From Cyrtodaria siliqua (Eukaryota > Mollusca > Bivalvia > Adapedonta > Hiatellidae), in the NCBI GenBank assembly GCA_037043455.1, contig JAWPHD010000290.1, forward strand, positions 1 to 64,000: a stretch of DNA of 64,000 nucleotides. Direction: 5' to 3'. Under the pieces are notes generated by a model. It did not search any database. It worked only from the letters and a program-made list of their open reading frames with translations, and was not told the DNA's origin. This document shows positions 11,170 through 23,830 of the stretch, in pieces. Made by a program: the position numbers and the translations under genes. Numbering within the stretch: position 1 is the stretch's first letter; each line of letters begins with the position of its first letter.

Positions 11170-14100
11170 TAGCCGTTGCTAAATAAATATAGATATAAAA
11201 ATCGAACAGGAAAAGCAGCATACAAGGACGACAGTCAACCACAAACACACACAGAAACAAAGAACACGTTTAAAGATGAATAAAAGGCCATATAAAACAT
11301 CACAAACACAAAAGGGTTGGCAATAGGGCTACCTCCTTGGAACGGTCAGTGGCAAAAAATGCCGCTGGGGATTCAAACCAGGTTCTAGGGTGCACCAAAC
11401 CTCACACTTACCCTAGTGATAACCCAATAAATAATAGGCAATATAAGTAAAACATAAAGATGCTCGTGTATATAGAAATACAAAAAACAATAGCCTAGAA
11501 AGCCACCAAGAATGTACTCAATGACTTGGCAGAAGCTAGAGCAATAAGAGAATAAACCATTGAGGGCACGACAAGACAAGACTGCAGACAAACATCAAAC
11601 GTCACCGTCCTTTTTGGATTTAGGTAGACGTCATCATAGGGTCCACTTCCTGTCCGGTCATCGCACAATTAAAGAGGAAAGCATAGTTGCAACCTATAAT
11701 GGGTCCATCACCAAGCATGCAGTGCGTTGCAAAATGATAGGGTCATAACCACTTTTGATAAACCTTTTAACAATTTTATCAATGATAGTCACTATAGAAG
11801 TCAGGTTGTGATAGTCCTTGTCGCAGAAGAGTTCTTAAATTACTTTTATATTTGAAAAGAAGATCAGGGTTACGATAATAACATTTTGCAAAGGTTTTAC
11901 AACGTTTATGGTAACGGTAACCCTGATGGAGTAGCTTTTAAGTTATACAAAGATGAGGAATATTAAAGTCTTCGACTCGAATAGAAGTTCTAGAAAAACG
12001 AATAAGTTGAGACACATAGACCCCATAATAAGTTAATATCAAAATTAAAATCATCTCTCTTGTCATATATTTTACTAATTATTTCACCATTTAAAATGGA
12101 GCGATGTTAATCAAGAAAAGAAGCGTTAGTATCAGAAATATTAGCTTTCTTAAGTTGAAGTTCTTTAGGATATATATTATTAACCATAGTAGAAAAGAAA
12201 GGGTTGTCAGTGTTTAATATGTCATCCAGATACCGAGAGGTGTTATTAAAGGCCTCAATAACACCTAAATGGGTATCTGGTGAAAGACTCAACATGAAAT
12301 CTCTTTCATAGCAATATAAAAATAAATCTGCGACAAGGGGTGCACATTTCGTACCCATAGGGATACCAACAATTTGTCTATAAACGGTCGTTCCATACCC
12401 GAAGAAAATATTATCTAATAGGAAGATGAGTGCTTTACAAACTTCAGGCCAAAAATGTAGTATTTTCATAGGCGAATGTGTTTTGAATAAGACCAATAAG
12501 CTTGTCTTTGATAAGGTGATGTGGTAATATAGTGTAGAGAAGTCATAAGTGCTAATAGATGAAACTAGACGTTTATTGCAAATTTATCAAGAACGTCTCC
12601 TGATTTTTTAATAGGCCAAAACAAATTAATCCCAGAATTTTCATAAGTTTTATCACAATATTGTTTAACGTGATGTTTAACGGCAGTAAGACAAGCAGTT
12701 AAAAGTTTGGAGATCTTTGTTGTGGTGCAGGCACTAGAATTTGAAATAAAGTGGGCCTTATACGGATGTTTATATAATTTACGAATCCAGTACATAGTTG
12801 GCAGTTTGTTCTGCTTTTCGTCTACCCCAGCCTTGAAAGTAGTGCACCGAGTGATATGTGTGGAAACAACATCATCCTCAGTAGTATGAACTAGAGTATA
12901 CGAATTAGTGCTTCCGAGTTCCAGAGATAAAACATTGACGTAATGTAGGCGTCAAACAATAATTACATTATTAGCTGCTTTATCAGCGGGGACTAAAACA
13001 AATTTATTATGAAATCCTTGAATTCCCGATTTTAAATTACGAAAGATAAACCTAGGTCTCGGAGGAAGTATAGAGGGGTTAGCATTTTAAAAGTTATCCG
13101 TGTATCTTTAATTTTAAAAATTGACATTTTCCAAGTAGAAAGAGAGTTTGGGTCCGCATGTTCTCTACGACACCATTTAGTACTAAACTCCTCTATGAAG
13201 ATTGGGCGATCTGAGCACGACAGGCATTAAAATCGATAGTTGAAGGTATTCTATACTTAGGACCTTTCGAAAACAGATGCCGAATACGTTTATCAACAAT
13301 TTCGAAATTACCAGTGATGACATGGCCTGCTGGAGCATAACACAATTTTGATGTGTTACATTCACATTCCTTAGGAGTGTTATTTACTATATCAAGGTAA
13401 GAAACTATTTTATTGTAGCTGAAAATAATATTGCTAATAGGTTTTTTATACTCATAACAAATTACAGGACTTTCTGAATTTTTTAAATATTTAGGAATAG
13501 AATAAACTACATGATTATCTCGAAAAATCCTAGGCATATCAATGAAATTAATACCTTTATTAAGATATAGTATTTTTAGAAATGCCTGACGTGATCAGAC
13601 ACCTTGTCAGTATGGGGTCGGAGAACAAACATGTTGTGTTTAGCTTTGAATTACGGAAGCAATGTTATACAAGGGATCTGAACGAATTAATATTTTGTCT
13701 GCTTCCTCGTCGATCAACTTAAGTGAAGAAATAGACGGAGAAGTAATCCGTGAAAGCATTGAGTGCTTTCCAGACTGTTTAAAAATAGTATGTAAATCAG
13801 TGACTGAAATAATTACACGCGATTTACGTTTAATGTTACCATTACGCCTACGACCATGATACCGAGAGTTACGCTTTCGAATAGAAAATAAACAAAAAAT
13901 GTCAATATTAGATTCATTTGAAATATTTCCTTGTTGATAAATAATGTTATTAAGGCCGAGTGGATATGGTGTCTGGACGTTTTTCATCCACTTAAGTTCT
14001 GCTATATGTGTAGCTTTTATTTTAAAGCTTTTAGTAGGCTAAGCATCATTATCGTAAATTATAAATTCACTCGGTTGAACAGTAACGTTACTAAAAGTAT

Positions 14101-14480
14101 GACCTGATTGACGAAAGTGTTAGTACAAGTAATTGTTTAACTTGTTAGGATTAGTATTATATTTATGTGCACGAAATCGAACTTTTAAAGATAGACCTGC
14201 TTTTCCAACATATTGTATACCGCAACGTGGTGCATTTCAAGTCAAAACATAAATGACGTGAGATGTACGTCAATCAACATTTGAAGCTAGACATACAATA
14301 CGCATTCTACCATTAACAGCTGATTTAATGGTGGACATGTAAGACAAATAATTGCAACAACTGCAACTCTTAGCATTGCACTTATTAATAGAGGGAAACA
14401 CCATGCGTCTTGAATTAACTAAACGATTTCTGAAAGGAGACTTTATATGGTATTTTCTCAAAACTGCTTATATCATGTAA
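11170..14480 (-). mobile_element. PLE-3: long Penelope-like element, minus strand
   Basis: Longest PLE copy in the window. Reading the minus strand from 14480 to 11170: a Cys-rich segment and GIY-YIG-like stretch (14461-14040), a basic linker (13987-13640), the conserved N-terminal block (13537-13193), the RT (about 13030-11830), the short C-terminal region, and the 3' tail ending at about 11190 with the 'TCGAACAGG' and 'GACAGTCAACC' landmarks. No terminal repeats were identified. Confidence 0.88.
11830..14461 (-). pseudogene. Penelope-like protein with GIY-YIG upstream of the RT, decayed
   Basis: Pieces in order on the minus strand: 14461-14270, a Cys-rich segment ('KCNAKSCSCCNYLSY'); about 14225-14050, a GIY-YIG-like motif ('CGIQYVGKAGLSLKVRFRAH', then 'HFRQSGHTFSNVTVQP'); 13987-13640, a basic linker; 13537-13193, containing 'YAPAGHVITGNFEIVD'; about 13030-12970, 'NKFVLVPADKAANNVIIV' (RT block 1); 12795-12565, 'HPYKAHFISNSSACTTTKIS'; 12496-12107, 'QIVGIPMGTKCAPLVADLFL' and 'RYLDDIL'. 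Several stops and frameshifts separate these pieces. GIY-YIG is the target-nicking endonuclease of Penelope-like elements; here it lies N-terminal to the RT. Confidence 0.85.
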
Positions 14481-14789
14481 ATCACTTGCATGTATGATTT
14501 TTTTTACATGGATGATGTCGAGGTCTCTGACTTTCAAGTTTGTAAATAAATAGGTCACGACATTCACAATGGCTGCTGTCACCACAAAAATGGATACAAA
14601 GAAGCACTGTAATTTAAATTAAATTCAAAATGTCTGTTCTAATGCCGTCAGGCATTTCACTTGTACGAAATCCACTTATATTAAAGCTATGTTAGACATT
14701 ACAGAGTTCACAGGTCCTCGTGAATCTCTTGTTTTAATCCTTCACATCCATCATTCAGATACGTTACTTTGCATCATCATTACATATAC

Positions 14790-15400
14790 ACCCGCTTTCA
14801 CAAAGTGAAACATTATGTCCATCTACATCACTCATTGTTGATTGCCTAAATCATTACAGAATTATGGCCCTATGATGCACTTACAAATTGTTATTCTAAA
14901 ATTGCATAATGTCTCAAATATTTTCGAATTAATTGTTCCCAAACTTCATGTACACATAACAACTTAAGACATTATGGCCTTCTACACCACACATTGTTGA
15001 TTGCCTAATTTATTACAGAAATAGGGCCCCTTGTTTGACTAAGAGTTTTCCACTGTAATAATGTTCCTGTAACACAATGTTTCTCAAACATTTATTTTCG
15101 AATTGAATGTTCCCAAACGTCTTGTAGACATAAAATCTAGTGACCTCCTGTCCCTCTTCATCATGCATTGTTGATTGTCTAATTTATTACCCTGTGTTTG
15201 CCCTTTGTTTAACATAGACTCTTCCACTCTATAATGAACTTCATGTGGCTTTCACTTCAAAAGTTGTCATGGATTGTTATTACACTTGAAATACAGTTCA
15301 CACGTGATGATATGATGTGTCTTTGCATCAACGGTTTTTCGAGTATTTGTTACAGAATTATGGACCTATGTTTTACTTTGAAGTTTTTTCATATTGAAAA
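14790..15400 (+). repeat. ~160-175-bp tandem repeat, three to four copies
   Basis: Repeated landmarks are 'CATTGTTGATTGCCTAA' (14833, 14991, 15165), 'ATTACAGAATTATGG(C/A)CC' and 'TTCGAATT(A/G)A(T/A)TGTTCCCAAAC'. Copies are moderately diverged. The 54 codons at 15234-15428 fall inside the array. The preceding 300 bp (14480-14790) shows nothing. Confidence 0.8.
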
Positions 15401-15429
15401 ATTAACAAATATTTTAGACATTTATTAGT

Positions 15430-16600
15430 ATTATTTGTGTCCATTTTCATCGTATATATCAAACAATCGGGGTATTCATCACCTTCAGTGATAGTTCTAG
15501 TTTCATTATACGAACATCCGGGGAAACAATTGAAATTCACGTGCACTTACCAACTTAACACAATACTTAAACAGTATTATTGAATTAGCTCGCAATGTTC
15601 ATAAAAGCACAAACAAACAGGTTGATAGGTCGTATTCCCATAGCAATTGATTACAAGCTGCAGGGAAATTCCCAACATTCCAATATGTAGTAACGACATG
15701 AAACATTTCCGAAATCAATGTTTAGCACACTAGTGGTACATAAATAGAGTAACTCTTGTGGCCATACAGGTTTATTTTTCATTGTAAGAAAATGAAGGTA
15801 CTAGTTATGTACTATTGATATGTATATAATACTAGTATATCATTTTATTGTGTAACTATCAAACATATATATATAATACCTTTATTTTTCTACAATGGAA
15901 TACAAAATAACAAAAAATAGATTTATGTATCACTATACTACCATGCGCCGTATGACGTCGACGACGTCGTGGGACAACGTCGCCTACCTGTGTAAACACA
16001 CTAGTATAGTGCTGTAATATTTTACAAGCTTTCTTATGAAAGTATATAATAAAAGGATCTATACTAGAGTAAGTGTTCTGGAAGTTGCATTACCTCTTGT
16101 AGGATATGTAATATCTCCAGGATCACACGCGAGGCTATGCCGATATGCAGATATGGCATCTCCACTCGAGGTGATACAAATTTCCAGATCACATTACTCT
16201 ACTAATACTCTTATGTTATCGTACCACCGCCGATAGAAACGCATGAACATAAAATAGTCGTGTGTAATGTAGCGAACAATTTAGTAACTTTCGCGTTTTT
16301 AAAGTTTTTTTCCTATTCAGGAATCGAAATGAAAAAAAAATTATAATTCAAATTAAAAGCAAGCAAATTATTCCAATAAATTAAATAATATTTCGTCTTA
16401 GCATCAGTAAGATGAGCCACTGCAGCAGCAGAGATAGATATTATCTTATAGTACAGTTTTATTACAACGTATACAGAACAATAAAACAATAAAAGATGTA
16501 TTCCACTTAAGTGAGTTATTATGATTATCTTTAACTGTTATCAATTAATTTTATTAGCGACAACATTTATTTTCGACAAGTATACGAAACTACTTTACCC
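15430..16600. other. Intron sequence, no gene seen
   Basis: AT-rich. The only notable feature is a CG-rich palindromic patch at about 15952-15990 with TGACGTCGACGACGTCG-type overlapping ACGTC repeats. No coding signal. Confidence 0.5.
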
Positions 16601-16604
16601 GAAC

Positions 16605-16765
16605 AAAGAATATGATAATGGACCTTTTGAAACAGCCGAGCACGATACATACGAATTATTGCAGTCTCGGTTTGATTGAGACTATTCATGAGCGGTAGAG
16701 AAATATGCTAACTACCGCTCACGCACTCTAGCCCCGGGTTGAGCAGAACTCAATATTCATAAAAA
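16605..16765 (-). mobile_element. Element family X, reverse copy with hairpin
   Basis: Reverse complement of the 47.6-kb copy, nearly full length. It includes a perfect 9-bp inverted repeat GAGCGGTAG / CTACCGCTC (about 16691-16721) around a short loop. The outer parts 'GCAGTCTCGGTTTGATTGAG' and 'TGAGCAGAACTCAATATTCAT' are also shared. Confidence 0.75.
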
Positions 16766-16964
16766 TCAACATTACAGAATTTTAACCATCCCGAAGACGG
16801 CAAGCATATGGCGGTGGATATAGCAATGTTGTCAAACATGTTTATAATGTATTTTTATATATCTTAGTCTTTAATCTTTAAAATGTAGGATACTCAGCCC
16901 CCATTTTAAACATCATATACAAATATGCGAGTAAAGCGATTCCGTTAATTCACATTGACTTATT

Positions 16965-17098
16965 CTCTTGTTGCATTGGCTTCTGCCAAGTTATTGAGTA
17001 CCTATCACAAACGGATTGACAATAGGGCTACCGCATTGGAACCAAGTGGCAAAGAACCAGGCTCTAATGTGCACTAAACCTCATTCTTACCCTATTGT
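16965..17098. mobile_element. PLE 3'-tail pieces joined head to head
   Basis: 16965-17012 matches the PLE tail in the + orientation ('TATTCTCTTGTTGC', 'CTTCTGCCAAGT'). 17013-17098 matches a more distal tail segment in the - orientation ('TTGACAATAGGGCTACCGC', 'CTTACCCTATTGT'). The two pieces meet with no spacer, so this is an inversion junction rather than a single truncated copy. Confidence 0.75.
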
Positions 17099-17715
17099 CT
17101 ATAGAGGAGGATATCCGCCATAAGCATTTATTGTATTTTGTTCTTTTGAACTTGAACAATTTGCAATATGCCTTTTTCTATTTCTAAATTCTAAATTTGT
17201 AATTTTCTAATTACTTAAACGCTAAATTCCTTCATTGTGCCTTTTTGTCAAATATTGCATTTTGTCATTGTTGCATTGTGTTTTTTTTGCATTGTTGCAT
17301 TTTTGCACTATAGAGGGGATATCGCCATTGTATTTTGTCATTTTGATCTTGCATTATGACAAATTTTGATATGCCTTATTCCATTTTTAAATTCTAGTTT
17401 TTTTCATTTCTTTATTTATTAAATGTTCAATTGCTAGCTGCCAAATTTACACATTGATACTTTGTTCAATGCATTATTTAATTAATGCATTCGGAAAATT
17501 CGTAGCAATGTTTTGCTTGTCATTATATTTCTAAATACACACAACTTTTTAAGAAAGTAGATTTGAAATATACAAGTTACACATGTAGAAGGTACAAATG
17601 AAGAATGCAAGAATGCAATAAGTTGACAGTCGTTTAATTACATCAGATAGCGCTCCGAAAATAAGGGTGATACTATTCCTCGGTTGATTTCCTGGTTACT
17701 TTCTGGTTAAAACTC
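17099..17715 (+). mobile_element. AT-rich non-autonomous element, forward copy
   Basis: Marked by 'TATAGAGG(A)GGATATC(C)GCCAT', repeated 'GCATTGTTGCATTTTTGCA', 'TTTCTAAATTCTAAATTTGTAATTT' and a 'GTTGACAGTCG' end. A reverse-complement copy lies at 24890-25460. No open frame. Both copies are attached to PLE tail fragments. Confidence 0.7.
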
Positions 17716-17864
17716 GGTTGAAAAAATGGATGGCAAATTTGATATGTGTGTTGATGTTTCTGATGTTTTAATGATCTATATACATTATCTATGCATTTAT
17801 TTTTTCATAATCACTAAAAAATATGTTGGAAAAAAAAAATTAGTTTTGACTGTTTTCGGTAATT

Positions 17865-17985
17865 CCCGGTTCTCGCGGGGATTCTTTATAATGTTTACAC
17901 TGGCCTGTTTAACTGGGATGACAGAAGTCTAAGAGTGAGGTTAGGTGCACAATTTGAACCTGATTTAAATGGACATTGACCATTA
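17865..17985 (+). mobile_element. PLE 3'-tail fragment
   Basis: Matches the tail block 'GGGATTTCTTTATTTACACTGTCCTG' region through 'GGGATGACAG...GTGAGG...GGTGCAC...AACCTG'. No coding part. The following 780 bp (17986-18760) is AT-rich with nothing recognised. Confidence 0.75.
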
Positions 17986-18766
17986 TTTTTAACCATTATT
18001 GAATATTACTAAAAAGAAAAAGCATGTGTGATATATGGCTCAGGAAATTATCAATAGCCATTCTATGCGATGTAGAAATGTATTCCTTGCTGCTAATGGC
18101 GGGCATTAACTGTACCAATTAATTATCTTTAATGAGATGTAGTACACAAACGTTAAATTATTTGAGAATTTTCATTGCTGAATATAATTACTCAGAATAG
18201 TTTTTTCTTCTTCTTCAATAGTATGAAATAAACATCACATGACAAGATAATGTTCTGCCATCGGAGTAGACACAATTACATGTATCATTATCACCAGACT
18301 TAATGGCAACCTCTGAATATGATAAATATACGATGATTTATATGTCTATAATCACAATATAATAATAGTACATACATCAATCCCGCTTTTTACTTTTAAT
18401 AATAGTTTATATATAGTTTATTTTAAAATTTCCAATAGGCTAACCGCCCATGAGGGTATACATACAAATATACATATATGGCTGACAGTCAAACTCAGTC
18501 TTCAAATTGAACAACAAATAATTTTAATTTTCATGTATAATGAACTTCTTCATTGTTAGGAGAAGGTTTTTTAACTAAGGATAATTTTATATTTGCATGT
18601 CCGCATAACATACTAACTGTTGATAATTATTACATGCCATACGTGACTGCATATAGTTCATAGCTTTTATTTGTATGAACAAGTAAGTAATTTTAAGTAC
18701 ATGCTTAGCAACCATGTATATATATGCAGGAAAACATACATATTATTAGCAATGCTACAACACTTT

Positions 18767-20755
18767 TTAATACATGATAGTTTCAATTATTGGCAAACGT
18801 ATTTCGTTCCTTTTATTAAAGGTTTTATTTGTGAAAATGGCGACGTTTCTTATTTCTTTTGTACATGTTGAATTAATTAACAAAATCATTTTATGCATAT
18901 TCGGTCTATTCCAATAGTATTCTTTGATAAATTGTTTCCTTAGGTCGAATATAACGGGCATTCTATCATAAAACGACCTTCATCTTCTAATATATTACAA
19001 ACACTACATTTTCTCTCAATTATCGTTGCTCTGTTTGGTTTATTCTATCGTCCTGAATCTATTTTTAATCTCTGAGATGAGACTCTTAAATTAGCCAAAG
19101 CAATTCTAAAGTTTGATATATTACATACTCTGAGGTATGGCTGAATTCTAAAACTGCATACATTATTATAAAATAAAGCTCTTATTGAATCAGTTAATCT
19201 ACTTTTCCAATTGTGTACAAAGTTGTCATTTTATCTTTGTTTAAATATGCATAAAAACAGTTTTACGATATCAACACTTTACGTTAACCATATATCATTA
19301 AACTGCATTCGAAATAAAATATCTCTTACTGAAGAAGCACAATTCTTTATATTTGGTTTCAAATTTATATCATATAACATCAGATTATATATTTTCTTAA
19401 CATATTTGTTTTCATTTCTATTTATTATTTTAACAAATAATTTATGATATTATAATGTCGCATAATGACCAGAGGTTTTTTACCTAATTCTCCGTATACG
19501 AAATCGTTTTGTGTTGTCTTTTTAACCCCCAAAGGTCGTTTACAAAATTGTAAATGAACGCTTTCAATGTCATTCGCCTGATTGAAACCCCATACGTCGG
19601 ACCCATAATTCAGAATAGGAGTAATTAATTTATCAAATAAATCTATTCTATATTCAACTGGTAATTCCGTAAATTTATAAAGACATTTATTCATTTTAAA
19701 TATTGCCTTTAACGCTTGACCTGCAAGCGTTGATTGGGCATATGCGAATGATCCTCCAGTTGTAAAAACAATTCCCAGGTAGCTGAATCTATTAACAATT
19801 TCTACAACAGTATCACTGTTATAAAAATGAATATCTCGTGGCAGAGAACCACGTTTTTAAATATCATTATCTTAGTTTTTAAAGGGTTAACAACAAGTTT
19901 CCACCTTTTACAGTAGTCGGCCATGCTATTTAAACAATTTTGTAAATCTTCCTTAATATTTGCAAAGATAACTATATCATCAGCATATAATATTAGAAAC
20001 ATTTTAGACATATTAACGTCAGTTCCTTCAATACCATTATTTAGGAATTTTTCTTCGAAATTATTTAAAAACATCGAAAACAAAAAGGGAGATAAGCACT
20101 CTCTCTCCCTGACACACAAACATAGCATACAACTATACTCATCACTCAGTGAGTTGCAATACTTAACTCGAGATTTAACAGACTCATACATTGAACGAAT
20201 AATGTTAAACCTCGGATTCCTATTATCATTTTATACCACAAGTTTTCATGAATAACTTAATCAAAAGCTTTTGTAAAATTAACAAATGCACAATAACGTT
20301 TTTACCATTATTTATATAATGAGAAATTAAGCCATGTAATACAAATATGTTATCAACTGTACCATGTTAGACCTAAAACCGCCTTGAGCTTCTATATATA
20401 CATTATAGTGTTCCACCCAATTAGCTACTTTATTATTTAATAGTCTTGTAAACAATTTACCCATGGCACTCAACAATGTAATCCCGCGATAATTTTCAAC
20501 ATTATTAATACTACCGTTTTTCTGTAACGGTATAACGTAACCCTCTGTCTAGCTCTGTAATATTAATATTACGTTCAATAAACATAATATTAAATTCATT
20601 GTTTTCATATCTATCAATAAAAGTTGCACATCTTCGTCCGGTGTAAAAAGCGGACTATCTGGGTTATTAACCGCCTTAAAATATTGTTCAACTTGCGTAT
20701 CTGAATAGTATGCCCGAGCATTCTATCAACATGTTCAAATACATTTTGGCAATTT
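18767..20755 (-). mobile_element. LINE-A, RT and C-terminal part (Jockey/CR1-type non-LTR)
   Basis: Minus-strand non-LTR retrotransposon. The RT palm (20191-19802) has 'FLILYADDIVIFANIKEDLQ' and 'KRWKLVVNPLKTKIMIF'. The thumb (19694-19425) has 'LNYGSDVWGF'. A C-terminal Cys motif (about 19000-18950) reads 'CSVCNILEDEGRFMIECPLY', and the end is at 18961-18767. Several frameshifts and stops separate the blocks. The upstream endonuclease lies at 22640-23830, separated by a 1.9-kb insertion. The exact clade was not resolved without a tree. Confidence 0.85.
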
Positions 20756-22639
20756 TGTGCCTAGCCTGTGTTACTCTGGGGCTTTCTATGGGGTTTTCAT
20801 ATACACCAATGCCTTCTAAGTTTCATGTTTAATTATGTAATGTCCAAGATGTGCAGTACAGAATGAATATTCATGAACGTGGTATGTAACATTTCAATCC
20901 ATGGTAACGATAACTGCTAACCATAAATACTCGGCAGTGTCGGAATGATGTAAACACTCTGAAATATATAGTTATTCAGATGTACTTAATATATAGTCAT
21001 ATATAATCCTACACACATATAATATACACATACATGATTCATACGTAATACATATCACATATAATTTACACATACCTTATTCATATCATATATTACTTAC
21101 ACATACATTATTCATATATAATCCAAATCATATAGTTAGCCAATCTCATTTCATAATTATGATTTAATGCATACTCTTTAAGTCACCTTAAACATTATGT
21201 ATACTCAACATGTGTCTAGTGGCTCCAAGATAAAACAAGGGTTTAACAATAATGACTTTACAATACTACACTCAACTTACCAATATGTGCAGCGCTGTGG
21301 TCTAGTGATAGAGCGTTGGACCCGTGATCCAAAAGTCGTGGGTTCGATTCCCGTCATTTCCATATGCGTTGTGTCCCTGAGCAAGACAATTTATCTACAT
21401 AGCTTAGTACTGGTTCTACCCAGGAAGACATCGAGAGTGATTCAAATAAGTTCATAGAGCTTTCGTTACAATCGATGTAAAATAAATAACAAACTTATCA
21501 ATCTATGGGACAAGTGTGTCTGTCTCCCTCCCAGGTCACTCTCTCTCTCTGTGCTCGTTATCAACCTGCTGTGTTATGCTACTTCAATTAGAAAAAGATG
21601 CAAGTCAGATAGAAAAGTTCAGTCATGCTAAGAATTACCTGCCATCTTGAAAACATCAGTACACCAACGAACACTTCGCGAAAATACATGTTTTTTCCGA
21701 AATATAACAATTCCAACGTCATGTAATAACATCATCTTAAGCACAATGTATTGTGTCAACCCTGATCAATATAAAACCAAATCAAATAATACTGACACAG
21801 CAAATATCCATTTACACATACATTATTCATATATAATCTATATCATATATTACTTACACATACATTATTCATATATAATCCAAATCATATAGTTATGCAA
21901 TCTCATTTTATAATTATAATTTAATGCATACTCTTAAGTCACCTTAAACATTATGTATATTCAACATGTGTCTAGTGGCTCCAAGATAAAACAAGGGTTT
22001 ATTAATAATGGCTTTACAATACTACACTCCACTTACCAATCTATGGGACAAGTGTTTCTGTTTCCCTCCCAGGTCACTCTCTCTCTGTGCTCGTTATCAA
22101 CGTTCTGTGTTATGCAACTCAAAGTTAGAAAGTTATAACATGCAAGTCAGATAGAAAAGTTCAGTCATGCTAAGAATAACTGCCATCTTGAAAACATCAG
22201 TACATCAACGAACACTTCGCGAAAATACATGTTTTTCAGAAATATAACAATTCCAACGTCATGTAATAACATCATCTAAAGCACAATGTATTGTGTCAAC
22301 CCTGCTCAATATAAATCCAAATACAATAATACTAACCCAGCAAATATCCATTTACAACATTCCAAAACATAAACTTCAGAAGTTCCACCCTGTCCACAAC
22401 TTGACTTTTCAAACAGCTATTGTCCAAAAGTACTCACTCAAAGTCATGTGATCAAAACGGCGGTAAAGTAGAGAACACTAAGCGCCAGTACAAATCTGGT
22501 CAAAGGGAAACAACTCTTCTAACATGTATAAAATGACCCTGTTACACCTGAATAAATTTATTTGTTTGAATTTTATCATGATCATATTTAAATCTGCGTA
22601 TGCATGCTTTGTATTGTGATCTAGCCATAACCATATTAA
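20756..22639. repeat. Insertion in LINE-A holding a ~760-bp tandem duplication
   Basis: Two copies of a block begin at about 21104 and 21863 ('CATTATTCATATATAATCCA' in both). They run through 'CAACATGTGTCTAGTGGCTC', 'CTATGGGACAAGTGT', 'CAGATAGAAAAGTTCAGTC' and 'AACACTTCGCGAAAATACATG'. The first copy carries a SINE that the second lacks. The block interrupts LINE-A between its endonuclease and RT parts, so it arrived after LINE-A. Its own identity is unknown; no protein is seen. Confidence 0.8.
21285..21493 (+). mobile_element. tRNA-derived SINE with target site duplication
   Basis: Box A 'TGGTCTAGTGA' (21298-21308) and box B 'GGTTCGATTCC' (21341-21351) have tRNA spacing, followed by a ~140-bp body ending 'AAAATAAATAACAAA'. 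The flanks CTTACCAAT (21276-21284) and CTTATCAAT (21494-21502) are a 9-bp target duplication with one mismatch. The second copy of the surrounding block has the empty site ('CTTACCAATCTATGGG' near 22034), which defines both ends of the insertion. The anticodon loop lacks T33 and the arms are imperfect, so it is not a working tRNA. Confidence 0.9.
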
Positions 22640-23830
22640 CTCTATTTAAATCTTATCAAATCGATATTTATTCAACATAATATGTAAAATGTTTGTTTTT
22701 TCTACAAAACATTCATTCGTGTACCAAGGACTCTCAAAGCCTATTTCCGTATGTCGATTTCTTTCAGTGAAAGTACTAACTTTTCTTTTATATAAATGAG
22801 ATACAACTTCATCGAAAATATCCGATAATCTCTCGATAACAGAGTTAACCTCACTTCTACATGTACATTCGTTTATCGACTGATTTAAGGTAGACAACGT
22901 CAGTTTGACCTCAGGTGATGACAGTTTCACAACATAATCACACTTTAAATCATTTACCAACAAATATTTAAAATCAACTTTCTTGAATTTCGTATTTACA
23001 AATCCATCTGTATAGACCGGTCTAGAAAATAATACAATGGTCGCTTAAAATATTTGGTTCACTCACATCAATCATTGATGCATATTTGATATACGTTTTG
23101 AGTACTTAGGACATAATCAGCCAAGCTGCACCCACGATTTCCAACAAAAGTATATAACCCTTTATCATTACTTATTCGACCGTTTAAAATACGTAATCCG
23201 GTTTGTTTTCACATGTCTAAACGACAATGACCATTACTAATAACTTTGCCCTTATCTTGTTAAAATCGATATATTTCATCATAATTGGTGTATTCGTCTG
23301 GTAATATATTCATATGGTTACCGTTATCATCAACTACATAGTCTGGATTATTTGAAATGTGGCTTTTTATATCGCCACATAAAACAAAGTTTAAACCACT
23401 TTCAAACTTTGAGTTTACAATTGTAATAAAATCAACACGAAAATGTTCGTATCCACTAACGCCTGCCTGCTACTATCGTCTGGTATAACATAGCATAAAC
23501 AAAACAATAGATCATTCTGCAATGAAAAATGTTTACCATCAGTTTTTATGCATACAATACCATCACATATCTGAAAAATAAAAGTATCATCAGTCACATA
23601 TTCATTCCTGAGATAAACAATAATACCGTCTGAATTACGTTTACTAGCTTTTTTGTTTTCAGTTCTATTCAAGTCAAAATACTCAAAGTTCTCAACTTTT
23701 CAGTCAACAAATTCGTTTGTCCACGTGTCTGTGAATAAAACAATATCATTATTTTGAAACACATTTTTCAATTCAACAGTTTTCAATGTATTAACTGTCT
23801 TCGTCACTCAGCCCTGGACATTTTATAATA
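22640..23830 (-). pseudogene. LINE-A endonuclease part, decayed
   Basis: The minus-strand frame at 23672-23415 contains 'SDGIIVYLRNEYV' and 'LLFCLCYVIPDDSS', and further pieces follow to 22646, including 'RHTEIGFESPWYTNECF'. This matches the apurinic/apyrimidinic-type endonuclease and the EN-RT linker of Jockey-group LINEs. It is broken by frameshifts. Order and strand agree with the RT half at 18.8-20.7 kb, so the two are one element split by insertion. Confidence 0.75.

Noticed and set aside
21290..21360. tRNA gene
   Set aside because: Part of a SINE with target duplication; anticodon loop lacks the invariant T33.
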